Shown here: piece by piece, positions 54,213 through 63,371 of the stretch
Position numbering within the stretch: the stretch's first letter is position 1
Layout of the letters: each line of letters begins with the position of its first letter
Assembly: GCA_963779225.1 (NCBI GenBank)
Contig: CAVZWW010000003.1
Coordinates: 1,922,001-1,986,000 of the forward strand
Origin: CAVPCZ01 sp963779225
Lineage (GTDB): Bacteria; Bacteroidota; Ignavibacteria; UBA10030; UBA6906
Length of the DNA stretch: 64,000 bases
Direction of reading: 5' to 3'
The notes under the pieces: generated by a model
What the model was told of the DNA's origin: nothing
What the model saw: the letters and a program-made list of their open reading frames with translations, nothing else
Database searches by the model: none
Program-made: the position numbers and the translations under genes

Positions 54213-55069
54213 TTATCCCAGGAACACGGAAGCGGGGGGCGGGCCTCCTCCACGGAGCTGTCCTTTGCGCCGGGTTGCTGGCCGGGTGCGGGCCCTCCGC
54301 GGAGACACCCAAACCGATCCCTGCGACTCCGCCGGTGACGGTCGATGCGGTGTACCGGACGGGTCACCGCTTCTACCTCGAACAAAAGACCGACAGCGCG
54401 GTTGTCTGGTTGCGGCGGGCCGAGGCGATGGACAGCGCGTTTGTCGATCCGGTGCAGGACCTTGCGCAGCTGTACTATGAAGCGGGACTGCGTGCGGGAG
54501 AAAAGAGCCGCGAGCGCCAGGATTACTTCCGGTCCGCCCGGCGTGCATTTGCGCGTCTGGAAACGCTGGGGAAGCGCGAGTCTGAGGTCTACGAACGCCT
54601 GTGTGAACTCTCCGTAGCGCTGAATGACGACCAGGGGTTCCTGCGCTACGCGAAAAAGAACGCCGGGCTCTACCCGTACGACCGCCAGCACTACAATCTC
54701 ACGCGGGCGTACTTCGATACCGGGGACTTCCAGAGCGTGATCAAGACCGCAAAGGAAGGAATCGATACGTACAGGGATTCACCGTATCTTACCTCCTACT
54801 ACAGGATTCTCGGACGGGCGTACATGAAGATCGGACGGGACCAGACTGCGGAAAAGACCCTGAACGCCGGGCTGAATGTTGCCAGCTCACGATTGAGCGC
54901 CCTGACGAAGAGCGGACCGGCTTACAAAGCCGGTGATGGATACCGCCGCGCACACGACGATAAAGTGAATATGCTGTTGCTGCTCAAACAGCTGCACACG
55001 ACGTACCGGGCAACCGGGAAGTTGGAGCAGGTCGACCGGATGCTGAAGGAGGAGGGGTACGATAAGTAG
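54209..55069 (+). CDS. TPR-type lipoprotein between lpxB and lpxK
   Basis: This 286-residue protein has a signal peptide ending in the lipobox LLAGC (Cys at about residue 28), a short proline-rich linker (AETPKPIPATPPVTV), and then repeated amphipathic helix pairs resembling TPRs, for example GHRFYLEQKTDSAVVWLRRAEAMD, YYRILGRAYMKIGRDQTAEKTLNAGL. The exact family is not recognised. It is probably anchored in the outer or inner membrane facing the periplasm. It overlaps lpxB by 4 bases and lies 1 base before lpxK, so it is co-translated with lipid A genes and may help LPS or envelope assembly, which is inference. Confidence 0.8.
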   Translation: MIIPGTRKRGAGLLHGAVLCAGLLAGCGPSAETPKPIPATPPVTVDAVYRTGHRFYLEQKTDSAVVWLRRAEAMDSAFVDPVQDLAQLYYEAGLRAGEKSRERQDYFRSARRAFARLETLGKRESEVYERLCELSVALNDDQGFLRYAKKNAGLYPYDRQHYNLTRAYFDTGDFQSVIKTAKEGIDTYRDSPYLTSYYRILGRAYMKIGRDQTAEKTLNAGLNVASSRLSALTKSGPAYKAGDGYRRAHDDKVNMLLLLKQLHTTYRATGKLEQVDRMLKEEGYDK

Positions 55070-55070
55070 G

Positions 55071-56117
55071 GTGTTTATTCCGTTCTCGTGGATCTACGGT
55101 CTCGGGACCATGATCCGGAATGCGGCCTTTGACGCAGGAATCCTCAGAGCCGAATCGGCGGGGGTACCCGTCATATCGGTCGGGAATCTGACGGCCGGAG
55201 GCACGGGGAAGACCCCGCTCGTTGAGTCCATCCTCCGGTACCTGTCAGCACAGGGCATTCACGCGGCAATGCTGAGCCGGGGTTACGGACGGCGGTCACG
55301 CGGCGTGCGTGTGGTCTCAGATGGACGTCAGCTGCTGCTCGACGCCCGGGAAGCCGGGGATGAACCTGTGCAGGTTGCCCGCAAATTCCCCGGCGTGCCG
55401 GTGATCGTCGCTGAGAGGCGAATAGAGGGTGCCCGGCTGGCAGTGCGGGAGTTCGGCGCCGGTGTAATCGTTCTGGATGATGGATTCCAGCACAGGTCAC
55501 TGCACCGGGATCTGGATATTGTTGTGCTGGACGCCGAGAAGCCGATCGACAAGGAACCGATGCTGCCCGCGGGATTACGGCGGGAGAGGCTTGACTCCTT
55601 GCGGCGTGCCCACATCATCGTCTATACGGGGATCCGGGAGACTGATGCTTTGTTGCCGCCGTGGAGCGGCCGGTTCCCCCGGCACGAGGGCCAGATACAT
55701 CTGGTCTGCCACAGATCGTGGCGGATGCTTCGTGACGCCCTTTCATTTGTGGACGTGCCGGTGAGCAGTTGCCGGGGAAAACGCGCGGTGGTGTTCAGTG
55801 GGATCGGAAACCACGGCCGGTTTCTCGCCGATGCGACAGCCGCGGGGATTTCCGTGGCTGCGGCCTTCCGATTCCGGGATCATTACCGGTACCTCCGGAA
55901 GGACCTCGAGTTTCTTGCGGGATGCTGCCGTGAGGAAAAAGCGGATTTCTTGCTGACCACCGAGAAAGACACCATGCGGCTGGAATCTGATGCGCAGATG
56001 TTCAAGGACACGCTGGACGGGTTGACGGTTCTGTACCCGGAACTGGCGGTGCACTGTACACCCGAAGGTGCGCTGGAAACATGCATAATGACATATTGCA
56101 CGAGGAGTGATTCGTGA
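55071..56117 (+). CDS. lpxK: Tetraacyldisaccharide 4'-kinase
   Basis: This 348-residue membrane-associated kinase phosphorylates the 4' position of the lipid A precursor. Family motifs are SVGNLTAGGTGKTPLVESIL near residues 35-54 (Walker A), AMLSRGYGRRSRGV near 64-77, DEPVQVARKFPGVPVIV near 96, and VIVLDDGFQHRSLHRDLDIVVLDAEKP near 132-158. Near the end LTTEKDTMRL is typical. The start is GTG, one base after the upstream stop; no ATG is better placed. The stop overlaps the next gene by 4 bases. Confidence 0.95.
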   Translation: MFIPFSWIYGLGTMIRNAAFDAGILRAESAGVPVISVGNLTAGGTGKTPLVESILRYLSAQGIHAAMLSRGYGRRSRGVRVVSDGRQLLLDAREAGDEPVQVARKFPGVPVIVAERRIEGARLAVREFGAGVIVLDDGFQHRSLHRDLDIVVLDAEKPIDKEPMLPAGLRRERLDSLRRAHIIVYTGIRETDALLPPWSGRFPRHEGQIHLVCHRSWRMLRDALSFVDVPVSSCRGKRAVVFSGIGNHGRFLADATAAGISVAAAFRFRDHYRYLRKDLEFLAGCCREEKADFLLTTEKDTMRLESDAQMFKDTLDGLTVLYPELAVHCTPEGALETCIMTYCTRSDS

Positions 56118-56827
56118 CGGCTGTTGCACTTCTGGACCCGATGGGCTCTCCGGCCAAGGCGGCGCGTTATCCCGCCTGGCTCCGCCGGTGGATCCCCGAC
56201 GCGGACATTCATGTGCTCTCCTGCACAGAACAAAACGCCGGACTGCTGGCGGCATGCAATGGCCTGATACTCTCCGGGGGGTACGACATCGATCCGCGGC
56301 TTTATCACCGCCCCGATGTGCTCCACCTGACTCCAGATGTTCATCAGGAGCGCGACGCATTCGAGCTCAAGATTCTTGAGGCTGCTATGCGCCGCCGCAT
56401 GCCTGTTCTGGGCATCTGCCGCGGGATGCAGCTGTTCAACGTATTCCTGGGGGGATCCCTGATACCGGATATCGAGCTGGCGGGCTATGCGAATCACCGT
56501 GGCGACGGAGGAGACCGCAGACATGGCATTACCATCGAGCCGGGTTCCCAGCTTCAGAGGACCACCGGCCTGGATACGGGAGAGGTGAATTCCTCCCATC
56601 ATCAGGCGGTGGACATCGTTGGGAGAGGGCTCCGCGTTGCGGCGCGCTCCGCCGATGGTATTATCGAGTCGCTTGAATGGCAGGAGCCGGCCGGCGAAGG
56701 GTATCTCCAGCTCGTTCAGTGGCATCCGGAACGGATGGATGACACGGACAATCCCTTGACACGAAATCTCATTCACCAATTCACCGTAGCACTGCAACGA
56801 AACACCACAAATAAGGAACTTGCATGA
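56114..56827 (+). CDS. Class I glutamine-amidotransferase-like gamma-glutamyl hydrolase
   Basis: This 237-residue peptidase C26 protein is similar to gamma-glutamyl-GABA hydrolase PuuD. The oxyanion and nucleophile motif PVLGICRGMQLFNVFLGGSL lies near residues 95-114 with Cys at about 100, and the catalytic histidine-glutamate pair in LVQWHPERMDD near 200-210. The upstream ILSGGYDIDPRLYH loop is typical of the family. No putrescine genes are nearby, so the true gamma-glutamyl substrate is unknown. GTG start overlapping lpxK, and ATGA overlap with ppdK, place it in one translationally coupled string. Confidence 0.87.
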   Translation: MTAVALLDPMGSPAKAARYPAWLRRWIPDADIHVLSCTEQNAGLLAACNGLILSGGYDIDPRLYHRPDVLHLTPDVHQERDAFELKILEAAMRRRMPVLGICRGMQLFNVFLGGSLIPDIELAGYANHRGDGGDRRHGITIEPGSQLQRTTGLDTGEVNSSHHQAVDIVGRGLRVAARSADGIIESLEWQEPAGEGYLQLVQWHPERMDDTDNPLTRNLIHQFTVALQRNTTNKELA

Positions 56828-59598
56828 AAAAGTATGTGTATTTCTTTGGACACGGCAAGGCGGAAGGCCGCGCCGAGTTGAAGGGCCTGCTGGGTGGCAA
56901 AGGCGCAAACCTCGCCGAAATGACCAACATCGGTCTGCCTGTCCCCGCCGGCTTCACCATTTCGACCGAGGTCTGCACCCATTATTATGCCAACAGGGAG
57001 ACGTATCCCAGGTCCCTCGCCGCCGAAGTGAAAACGGCCTTGAAGAAGGTGGAGCGTTCGATGAACGCAAAGTTCGGCGACCGGAAAAACCCGCTTCTGG
57101 TATCCGTTCGCTCAGGAGCCCGCGCATCGATGCCCGGCATGATGGATACGATTCTCAATCTGGGTCTGAATGACACCGTGGCGGAGAGCCTTGTGGCGAA
57201 GACCAGGAATCCACGGTTCGTGTACGATTCGTACCGCCGTTTTGTCCAGATGTATGGCGACGTGGTTCTGGGATTGAAGCCGGTGCACAAAGACGAGATC
57301 GACCCGTTTGAGGTGATCATTGAGGCGAAGAAGAAGGAGAAGGGTGTCCATCTGGATACCGACCTTACAGCCGATGACATGAAGGAGCTGGTCGGCGCAT
57401 TCAAGATGGCGATCAAAGAACGCACCGGTCATGATTTTCCGCAGGATCCTCTCAAGCAGCTCTGGGGCGCAATTGGTGCGGTGTTTGGTTCGTGGAACAA
57501 CGATCGCGCCATCGCCTACCGGAAAATGTATGATATTCCCGAGTCATGGGGCACGGCGGTGAATATCCAGTCCATGGTGTTCGGGAACATGGGAGAGGAC
57601 TCCGGCACGGGTGTCGCGTTTACCCGCGATGCGGCAACGGGCGAAAACATCTTCTACGGCGAATTCCTGATGAACGCACAGGGCGAAGATGTCGTGGCCG
57701 GCACCCGCACCCCGCTGCCGATCTCGAAGCTTGCAGAGGACAATCCACGCATTTACAGACAGCTGGATGCGATCCGGAAAAAGCTCGAAAAGCATTATCG
57801 CGACATGATGGATGTGGAATTCACCATCCAACAGGACAAGCTGTACATGCTGCAGTGCCGCGTCGGCAAGCGGACCGCCTTTGCCGCAATCAAGATCGCG
57901 GTGGACATGGTATCCGAGCGGCTGATCACGGACAAGGAAGCGTTGCAGCGGATCGAACCGGATCAGCTGAATCAGCTTCTCCGCCCTGTGTTCGACCTGA
58001 AGGAGAAGGAAGCGGCTGTGAAGGGGGGCCGGCTGCTGGCCAAGGGCCTCAACGCCGGTCCGGGTGCAGCCAGCGGGCGCGTGGTGTTCAACGCTCCTGA
58101 CGCCGAAGAGTGGAAGAGCCGGGGCGAGCAGGTGATTCTCACCCGCATCGAGACCTCGCCCGAAGACATTAAGGGGATGAATGCGGCGGAAGGTATTCTT
58201 ACAGCACGCGGTGGCATGACATCACATGCGGCACTGGTCGCCCGCCAGATGGGCAAAGTGTGCGTCGCCGGATGCTCGGTGCTCGATATCGATTACGCGA
58301 CCCATACGATGCGCGTGAAGGGGCGCGTGGTCAAGGAGGGAGACTGGATTTCCATCGACGGGACAACGGGTGAAGTGCTCGAGGGCAAGGTGCCCACGAA
58401 GGCCTCCGAAGTCCTGCAGGTGCTGATTGACAAGACCCTGGATCCCAAGGATGCGCCGATCTATCAGCAGTATGCGAGGGTGATGGCGTGGGCCGACAAG
58501 TACCGCAGGCTGAAGATTCGGACCAATGCCGATCAACCCGATCAGTCCCGCAACGCCATCGCGTTCGGGGCCGAGGGGATCGGTCTCTGCCGCACGGAGC
58601 ATATGTTCTTCGGCGAAGGGAAGATCGGTCCGATGCGGGAGATGATCCTGGCAGACACGGTCGAAGATCGCAAGAAGGCGCTGGCACGGCTCCTCCCGCT
58701 TCAGCGCGAGGACTTTGAGGGCATCTTTGAAGCGATGGACGGCCGTCCCGTGACCATCCGGACAATCGATCCGCCCCTGCACGAGTTTGTGCCGCACGAC
58801 GAAAAGGCCCAGCGTGAGCTGGCAGGACAGATGGGCATCTCCTACGAGAAGGTCCGCTCCCGCGTGGACGGGCTGCACGAATTCAACCCGATGCTGGGAT
58901 TCCGCGGTTGCCGTCTGGGAATTATCTTCCCGGAAATCACCGAAATGCAATCCCGTGCCATCTTCGAGGCGGCGGCCAACGTCAAGGCCCGCGGCGTCAA
59001 AGTGGAACCCGAAATCATGATTCCGCTGGTGGGCAACGTGAAGGAACTCGCACACCAGGAGCGGATTGTCCGCCGCGTGGCGGGTGAGGTGATGAAGGAA
59101 AAGGGCGTGAAGTTCCCGTATCTGGTGGGTACGATGATCGAAATTCCGCGGGGCGCGCTCACCGCCGACGAAATCGCCACTGTGGCGGAATTCTTCAGCT
59201 TCGGCACGAATGACCTGACGCAAACAACACTCGGCGTGAGTCGCGACGATGCGGCGCGGTTCATCATCCCGTACGTCGAACAGGAAATTTTCCCCAAGGA
59301 TCCCTTCGAAGTGCTGGACCGGGTCGGCGTCGGTTCCCTGATGAAGATTGCGATCGAAAAAGGACGCAGTGTCCGGCCGGGTCTGAAAGTCGGCATTTGC
59401 GGCGAACACGGCGGCGAACCGTCGAGCGTCGAGTTCTGTCATCAGATCAACCAGAACTATGTCAGCTGCTCGCCGTTCCGCGTGCCGATCGCGCGCCTGG
59501 CTGCTGCCCGCGCCGCGCTGGCGGATGTGACGGTGAAGAAGAAGAAAACCGCCACGGCAAGAAAACCCGCAAAGGGTGCGCCGAAGCGGAAAAAATAA
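56824..59598 (+). CDS. ppdK: Pyruvate, phosphate dikinase
   Basis: This 924-residue enzyme interconverts pyruvate, ATP and phosphate with phosphoenolpyruvate, AMP and pyrophosphate. The N-terminal ATP-grasp domain begins YVYFFGHGKAEGRAELKGLLGGKGANLAEM. The swivelling phosphohistidine domain has GGMTSHAALVARQMGKVCVAGC with His468. The C-terminal PEP-binding barrel has the proton donor in GICGEHGGEPSSVEF (Cys859) and FGTNDLTQTTLGVSRDDAA. After the usual end near residue 898 there is an extra lysine/alanine-rich tail of about 25 residues (VKKKKTATARKPAKGAPKRKK). It probably serves gluconeogenesis or PPi-linked glycolysis here. ATGA overlap upstream. Confidence 0.96.
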   Translation: MKKYVYFFGHGKAEGRAELKGLLGGKGANLAEMTNIGLPVPAGFTISTEVCTHYYANRETYPRSLAAEVKTALKKVERSMNAKFGDRKNPLLVSVRSGARASMPGMMDTILNLGLNDTVAESLVAKTRNPRFVYDSYRRFVQMYGDVVLGLKPVHKDEIDPFEVIIEAKKKEKGVHLDTDLTADDMKELVGAFKMAIKERTGHDFPQDPLKQLWGAIGAVFGSWNNDRAIAYRKMYDIPESWGTAVNIQSMVFGNMGEDSGTGVAFTRDAATGENIFYGEFLMNAQGEDVVAGTRTPLPISKLAEDNPRIYRQLDAIRKKLEKHYRDMMDVEFTIQQDKLYMLQCRVGKRTAFAAIKIAVDMVSERLITDKEALQRIEPDQLNQLLRPVFDLKEKEAAVKGGRLLAKGLNAGPGAASGRVVFNAPDAEEWKSRGEQVILTRIETSPEDIKGMNAAEGILTARGGMTSHAALVARQMGKVCVAGCSVLDIDYATHTMRVKGRVVKEGDWISIDGTTGEVLEGKVPTKASEVLQVLIDKTLDPKDAPIYQQYARVMAWADKYRRLKIRTNADQPDQSRNAIAFGAEGIGLCRTEHMFFGEGKIGPMREMILADTVEDRKKALARLLPLQREDFEGIFEAMDGRPVTIRTIDPPLHEFVPHDEKAQRELAGQMGISYEKVRSRVDGLHEFNPMLGFRGCRLGIIFPEITEMQSRAIFEAAANVKARGVKVEPEIMIPLVGNVKELAHQERIVRRVAGEVMKEKGVKFPYLVGTMIEIPRGALTADEIATVAEFFSFGTNDLTQTTLGVSRDDAARFIIPYVEQEIFPKDPFEVLDRVGVGSLMKIAIEKGRSVRPGLKVGICGEHGGEPSSVEFCHQINQNYVSCSPFRVPIARLAAARAALADVTVKKKKTATARKPAKGAPKRKK

Positions 59599-59678
59599 GC
59601 ACAGTCTCCTGCAGGACCGCGCGTCCCGGCTCTCCGGGGCGCGCGGAGGAGAATCCATCATCAAGGAGTTTACGCCGT

Positions 59679-60716
59679 ATGAAACTCTCCGATTTCCGGT
59701 ATCCTCTTCCCAGGAACCTGATTGCCAAGTACCCGACCAGTCCCCGCGATGCCTCCCGCCTCATGGTGGTGAACCGGGCCTCCGAATCGATTACCTCCAT
59801 GAAATTCTCCGAAATCAGCCAGTTCTTTAAAAAGGGGGACTGCGTGGTCGTGAACGAAACAAAGGTCTTCCCGGCCCGCCTGTTCGGCAGGAAGGAGAAA
59901 ACCAACGCCCGGATCGAAGTCTTTCTCCTGCGCGAACTGAACAAAGAGGAGAATATCTGGGACGTGATCGTGGATCCGGCGCGTAAGGTCCGCATCGGCA
60001 ACAAGATTTTCTTCGATGAGGGCCGCCTGTGGTGTGAGGTGATTGACAACACCACGTCGCGTGGACGGACCGTCCGGTTCAACCTCCACGGGGATTTCTA
60101 CAAGATCATCGACCGGATCGGAAAGATGCCTCTCCCGTACTACATCAAGCGGGAACCGACCGAGAAGGACAAAGATACGTACCAGACCGTCTTTGCCCGG
60201 GTGATCGGCGCGGTGGCGGCTCCAACCGCCGGGCTCCACTTTACGAAGCGCCTGCTGTCAAACCTCAAGCGAAAGGGGGTCAAGGTCGTACCCGTCGTTC
60301 TCCATGTCGGCCTTGGCTCGTTCCGGCCGGTGGAGGTGGAAGATCTCACGAAGCACAAGATGGATTCCGAGTACTACGAAATTCCCGAAAACACCGTTCA
60401 GGCGGTGAACAAGACTATCGACAGCAAAGGGAATGTTTTCGTGGTCGGCACAAGTACGTGCCGCGCCCTCGAGTCGAGCGTGACAACGGACGGCCATCTG
60501 AAATCCACCCGCGGCTGGACGGACAAGTTTATTTTTCCGCCGTACGACTTCAAGATCACGGACCGTCTGGTCACGAACTTTCACATGCCCGAGTCCACGC
60601 TGCTCATGTTGACGGCGGCGTTCGGCGGCCGCGATCTGATGATGAAGTCCTACAAGCGGGCGATCAAGGAAGGGTTTCGCTTCTACAGCTACGGCGACGC
60701 CATGCTGTTGATGTAA
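59679..60716 (+). CDS. queA: S-adenosylmethionine:tRNA ribosyltransferase-isomerase
   Basis: This 345-residue enzyme makes epoxyqueuosine in tRNA from preQ1 by transferring the ribosyl part of SAM. It begins MKLSDFRYPLPRNLIAKYPTSPRDASRLMVV and contains VVNETKVFPARLFG near residues 58-71, LPYYIKREPTEKDKDTYQTVFA near 150-171, AAPTAGLHFTKRLL near 177-190, VLHVGLGSFRPVEVEDL near 208 and NFHMPESTLLMLTAAFGG near 298. ATG 59679 is set by AAGGAG a short distance upstream; earlier in-frame starts run into ppdK. It is 80 bases after ppdK. Confidence 0.96.
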   Translation: MKLSDFRYPLPRNLIAKYPTSPRDASRLMVVNRASESITSMKFSEISQFFKKGDCVVVNETKVFPARLFGRKEKTNARIEVFLLRELNKEENIWDVIVDPARKVRIGNKIFFDEGRLWCEVIDNTTSRGRTVRFNLHGDFYKIIDRIGKMPLPYYIKREPTEKDKDTYQTVFARVIGAVAAPTAGLHFTKRLLSNLKRKGVKVVPVVLHVGLGSFRPVEVEDLTKHKMDSEYYEIPENTVQAVNKTIDSKGNVFVVGTSTCRALESSVTTDGHLKSTRGWTDKFIFPPYDFKITDRLVTNFHMPESTLLMLTAAFGGRDLMMKSYKRAIKEGFRFYSYGDAMLLM

Positions 60717-60741
60717 ACCTTCCGGATCCTTAGAGAACTCG

Positions 60742-62577
60742 ATGAAACTGCTGCTGCTCGGCCTCGTCAACCTCGCAGTGATCGGCGCCTTCGTGTGGAT
60801 GTTCCGCAAGAAGGATCTCCTGTCATACTTCAGCGGGGGGCGGTGGTGGCTGACCTGGCTCTCCGTGGCCGTGATCACGCTTATGGACGAGCTCACCTCC
60901 ATTTTTTACGCCCCCAGCGAGGCTTTTCGCTTTATCGGGACGTATGCAATCCCCTTTATCGCTGTCACTTCGCTTCTCATGCGATTCCTCTCCACACGCA
61001 TGACGGAAATCGCCGAGATCCTGGAACACCACAACATCCGGGGCGGCGGGGTCTATTCGTTTTCCTACCTCGTGCTGGGACCGACGTTTTCGTTTATCGC
61101 GGTGTCATCCATCCTGGTGGCCTATGTGCTGACGGCCTCTATCTCCACCGTCAGCGCCGTGGAGAACGGGCTCACCTTTGTGGAGCTCAGTCCGGCCATG
61201 AAGCTGGCCCTGCAGTTCTCCATTGTCTGGGGCATTGCCGGCCTCAATATTCTGGGCATTAAGGAAAACGCGCGGGTCACCTTCGGTATCTTCTTTGTTG
61301 TTGCGCTGGTCCTGATCACCCTTCTTGCGTCGGCGCTGATTGAGACATCCGGCGCATCATGGAACCTGATAGGTCAAAGCTACATCGGCTCGGTGGAACG
61401 GCTGAGCAGCCACGGACTTGTCGGAGGGTTCACCTTCCTGATCATCAGTATCTCCGGCTGTATTCTGGCGTATTCCGGTATTGAATCGGTGGTCCAGACC
61501 GCCGGTCTGACACGGAGCTGGCGGGATACCGGGAGGGCCTATGTCTTTCTTGCGTTGACCACCGGCATCTTCACGCCGCTTCTTTCGATGCTGGTGCTCA
61601 GTTCGGGCATCGATCCCGCAACACATGAGACGGACCTCATCACCCAATATGCCGCGGCGCTGAATGGCATTCCCTTCGGACTTGTCGTCGGGGCCATTGC
61701 CAGTGTCGCCCTGATCATGGCCGTGAACACGGCCTTTGTCGCTTCCAGCGAACTGATGGAACGCGTGGCGCACCGGTACAATTTTGCCTGGATGATCAAG
61801 ACGAACAAGCGGCAATCGTTGTACCGGACGCACATCCTTAACGCGGGCTTCTACTCCGTCATTATCGTGCTGACGGAAGGAAGCCAGAAAATGCTGGCTG
61901 AGATGTATGCCCTCAGTCTCGTGGCAAGTTTTACGATCAACATGGGAAGCCTGCTCTTTTACCGGTATTTCACCGGTACAAAAGAGATCCGCGCGTTCCA
62001 CACCTCCCGGTTCGGTACCCTGGTGCTGTTTGTCGTCCTCCTCAGCTCCTTCGTGTATCTCGCCATGAGCAAGCCCTATGGGATCGGACTCTGGCTCGTC
62101 GCGACGGCGCTCTTTCTCGTGGTCGGATTCCGGGTGGCACGGAAACGTGCTCCGGAAATCCAGCATGTCGCACAGACTGACAGCCCGATGCAGATGGTGT
62201 TCGGACTCGCGGAAGCTCCCGAAGACCACATTGACATCTACTTCAAACGCCCTCTTGAGGGCGGCGACAGACCCGATCCGCATGTGGCGTTTGTAACGTT
62301 TTACCCCCCGCGTCAGGGAATTCCCGAACGGGTCGCCATGAACCACTACCGTATCGTCCAGTCCGGTCAGTCGCTCTTCGACAGCATGACCGAACTGCTG
62401 TACGTGTTGAAGTACGAACTTCCGCACAAGCACATCACGGTACACATCGGCTGGCCGCGTTCGTCCTGGCTGGATCGATTGTCGATCGGCGTCATGGTGT
62501 TCAGCATGATGAAGCTGCCTGACATGTTCCCGGAATTTCATTTTGTTATCGAGTACTTGCCCCGTAAACATGATTGA
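60742..62577 (+). CDS. APC-superfamily permease with C-terminal soluble domain
   Basis: This 611-residue protein has about twelve hydrophobic spans in residues 1-470 and resembles amino-acid/polyamine/organocation permeases. Features are VAVITLMDELTSIFYAPSEAFRFIGTYAI, the GGGVYSFSYLVLGPTFSFIA segment comparable to the GG(x)Y motif of TM3, and VWGIAGLNILGIKENARVTFG. The last 135 residues are hydrophilic with PHVAFVTFYPPRQGIPERVAMNHY and a final LDRLSIGVMVFSMMKLPDMFPEFHFVIEYL; I do not recognise this tail. Substrate unknown. The stop overlaps ispD by 8 bases. Confidence 0.82.
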   Translation: MKLLLLGLVNLAVIGAFVWMFRKKDLLSYFSGGRWWLTWLSVAVITLMDELTSIFYAPSEAFRFIGTYAIPFIAVTSLLMRFLSTRMTEIAEILEHHNIRGGGVYSFSYLVLGPTFSFIAVSSILVAYVLTASISTVSAVENGLTFVELSPAMKLALQFSIVWGIAGLNILGIKENARVTFGIFFVVALVLITLLASALIETSGASWNLIGQSYIGSVERLSSHGLVGGFTFLIISISGCILAYSGIESVVQTAGLTRSWRDTGRAYVFLALTTGIFTPLLSMLVLSSGIDPATHETDLITQYAAALNGIPFGLVVGAIASVALIMAVNTAFVASSELMERVAHRYNFAWMIKTNKRQSLYRTHILNAGFYSVIIVLTEGSQKMLAEMYALSLVASFTINMGSLLFYRYFTGTKEIRAFHTSRFGTLVLFVVLLSSFVYLAMSKPYGIGLWLVATALFLVVGFRVARKRAPEIQHVAQTDSPMQMVFGLAEAPEDHIDIYFKRPLEGGDRPDPHVAFVTFYPPRQGIPERVAMNHYRIVQSGQSLFDSMTELLYVLKYELPHKHITVHIGWPRSSWLDRLSIGVMVFSMMKLPDMFPEFHFVIEYLPRKHD

Positions 62578-63250
62578 CGTGGCGGTGATTATTCCGGCCG
62601 GCGGAAGCGGCAAACGCATGGGAGGGGTTCTTCCCAAGCAGTTCCTCCGCCTGGGTGATGTACCCATCCTGGTGGCCAGCGTTCGTGCCTTCGAACGATT
62701 GCCGGAAGTGCGGGAAGTCGTCGTTGCGGCTCCTGCGGTGTATGTGGCGCGGACAACACGGTTGCTCACACGTGCAGGCTGCCGGAAGGTCTCGTGCGTG
62801 ATTGCCGGCGGCAGAGAACGGCAGGATTCGGTGCGATTGGGCCTCGAGCACCTTTCGGCTGTTCCCGACGTTATCCTCGTGCATGATGCCGCCCGGCCGC
62901 TGGTGACCGCGAAGGTCATTCGCCGGGTCATTGCGGCCGCAAAACAATACGGTGCCGCAGTCGCGGGTGTGCAAGTCATCGACACCATAAAACTCGAGGG
63001 GAAGAAAAGGTTCTCCACCAAAACCCTTCCCCGGCATCTGCTCTGGGCGGTGCAAACACCGCAGGGATTCTTGTTCTCCCTCTTCCGCCACGCGCACGTT
63101 CGAGCGGCCGCTGCCGGCGTGCTCGGCACGGACGATGCCGCTCTCGTCGAACGACTGGGAATTCCGGTCCGCATTGTTGAGGGTGACCGGCGCAATATCA
63201 AGATTACGACCAGAGAAGATCTGGCCCTTGCCAGGGCCTGGCGGAAGTAA
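62570..63250 (+). CDS. ispD: 2-C-methyl-D-erythritol 4-phosphate cytidylyltransferase
   Basis: This 226-residue nucleotidyltransferase of the MEP pathway joins CTP and MEP to CDP-ME. The nucleotide-binding motif IIPAGGSGKRMGGVLPKQFLRLGDVPIL spans residues 6-33, VIAGGRERQDSVRLGLEHL lies near 80-98, ILVHDAARPLVTAKVI near 102-117 and the C-terminal TDDAALVERLGIPVRIVEGDRRNIKITTREDLALA near 185-219. ATG 62570 gives the canonical start. It overlaps the permease gene by 8 bases. Together with ispG in this window it indicates isoprenoid synthesis through the MEP route. Confidence 0.96.
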   Translation: MIDVAVIIPAGGSGKRMGGVLPKQFLRLGDVPILVASVRAFERLPEVREVVVAAPAVYVARTTRLLTRAGCRKVSCVIAGGRERQDSVRLGLEHLSAVPDVILVHDAARPLVTAKVIRRVIAAAKQYGAAVAGVQVIDTIKLEGKKRFSTKTLPRHLLWAVQTPQGFLFSLFRHAHVRAAAAGVLGTDDAALVERLGIPVRIVEGDRRNIKITTREDLALARAWRK

Positions 63251-63263
63251 ATGCGACAGGAAT

Positions 63264-63286
63264 GTCCAGTAAAGTGGACGATTTTT
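63264..63286 (+). terminator. Weak hairpin and T run after ispD
   Basis: GTCCA (63264-63268) and TGGAC (63275-63279) form a 5-base stem followed by five T at 63282-63286. The stem is short, so termination efficiency is doubtful. Confidence 0.35.
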
Positions 63287-63306
63287 CTGCGTGTTCCACG
63301 AGGGCC

Positions 63307-63335
63307 TTGCAAATCAGGAAACGGATAAGTATATT
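63307..63335 (+). promoter_or_regulatory. plsY promoter
   Basis: TTGCAA (63307-63312), 17-base spacer, TATATT (63330-63335). The hexamers and spacing are the same as at lepA. Confidence 0.65.
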
Positions 63336-63371
63336 TCATCTTTATGACACTGAGCGAGGTTTCTAACACGC

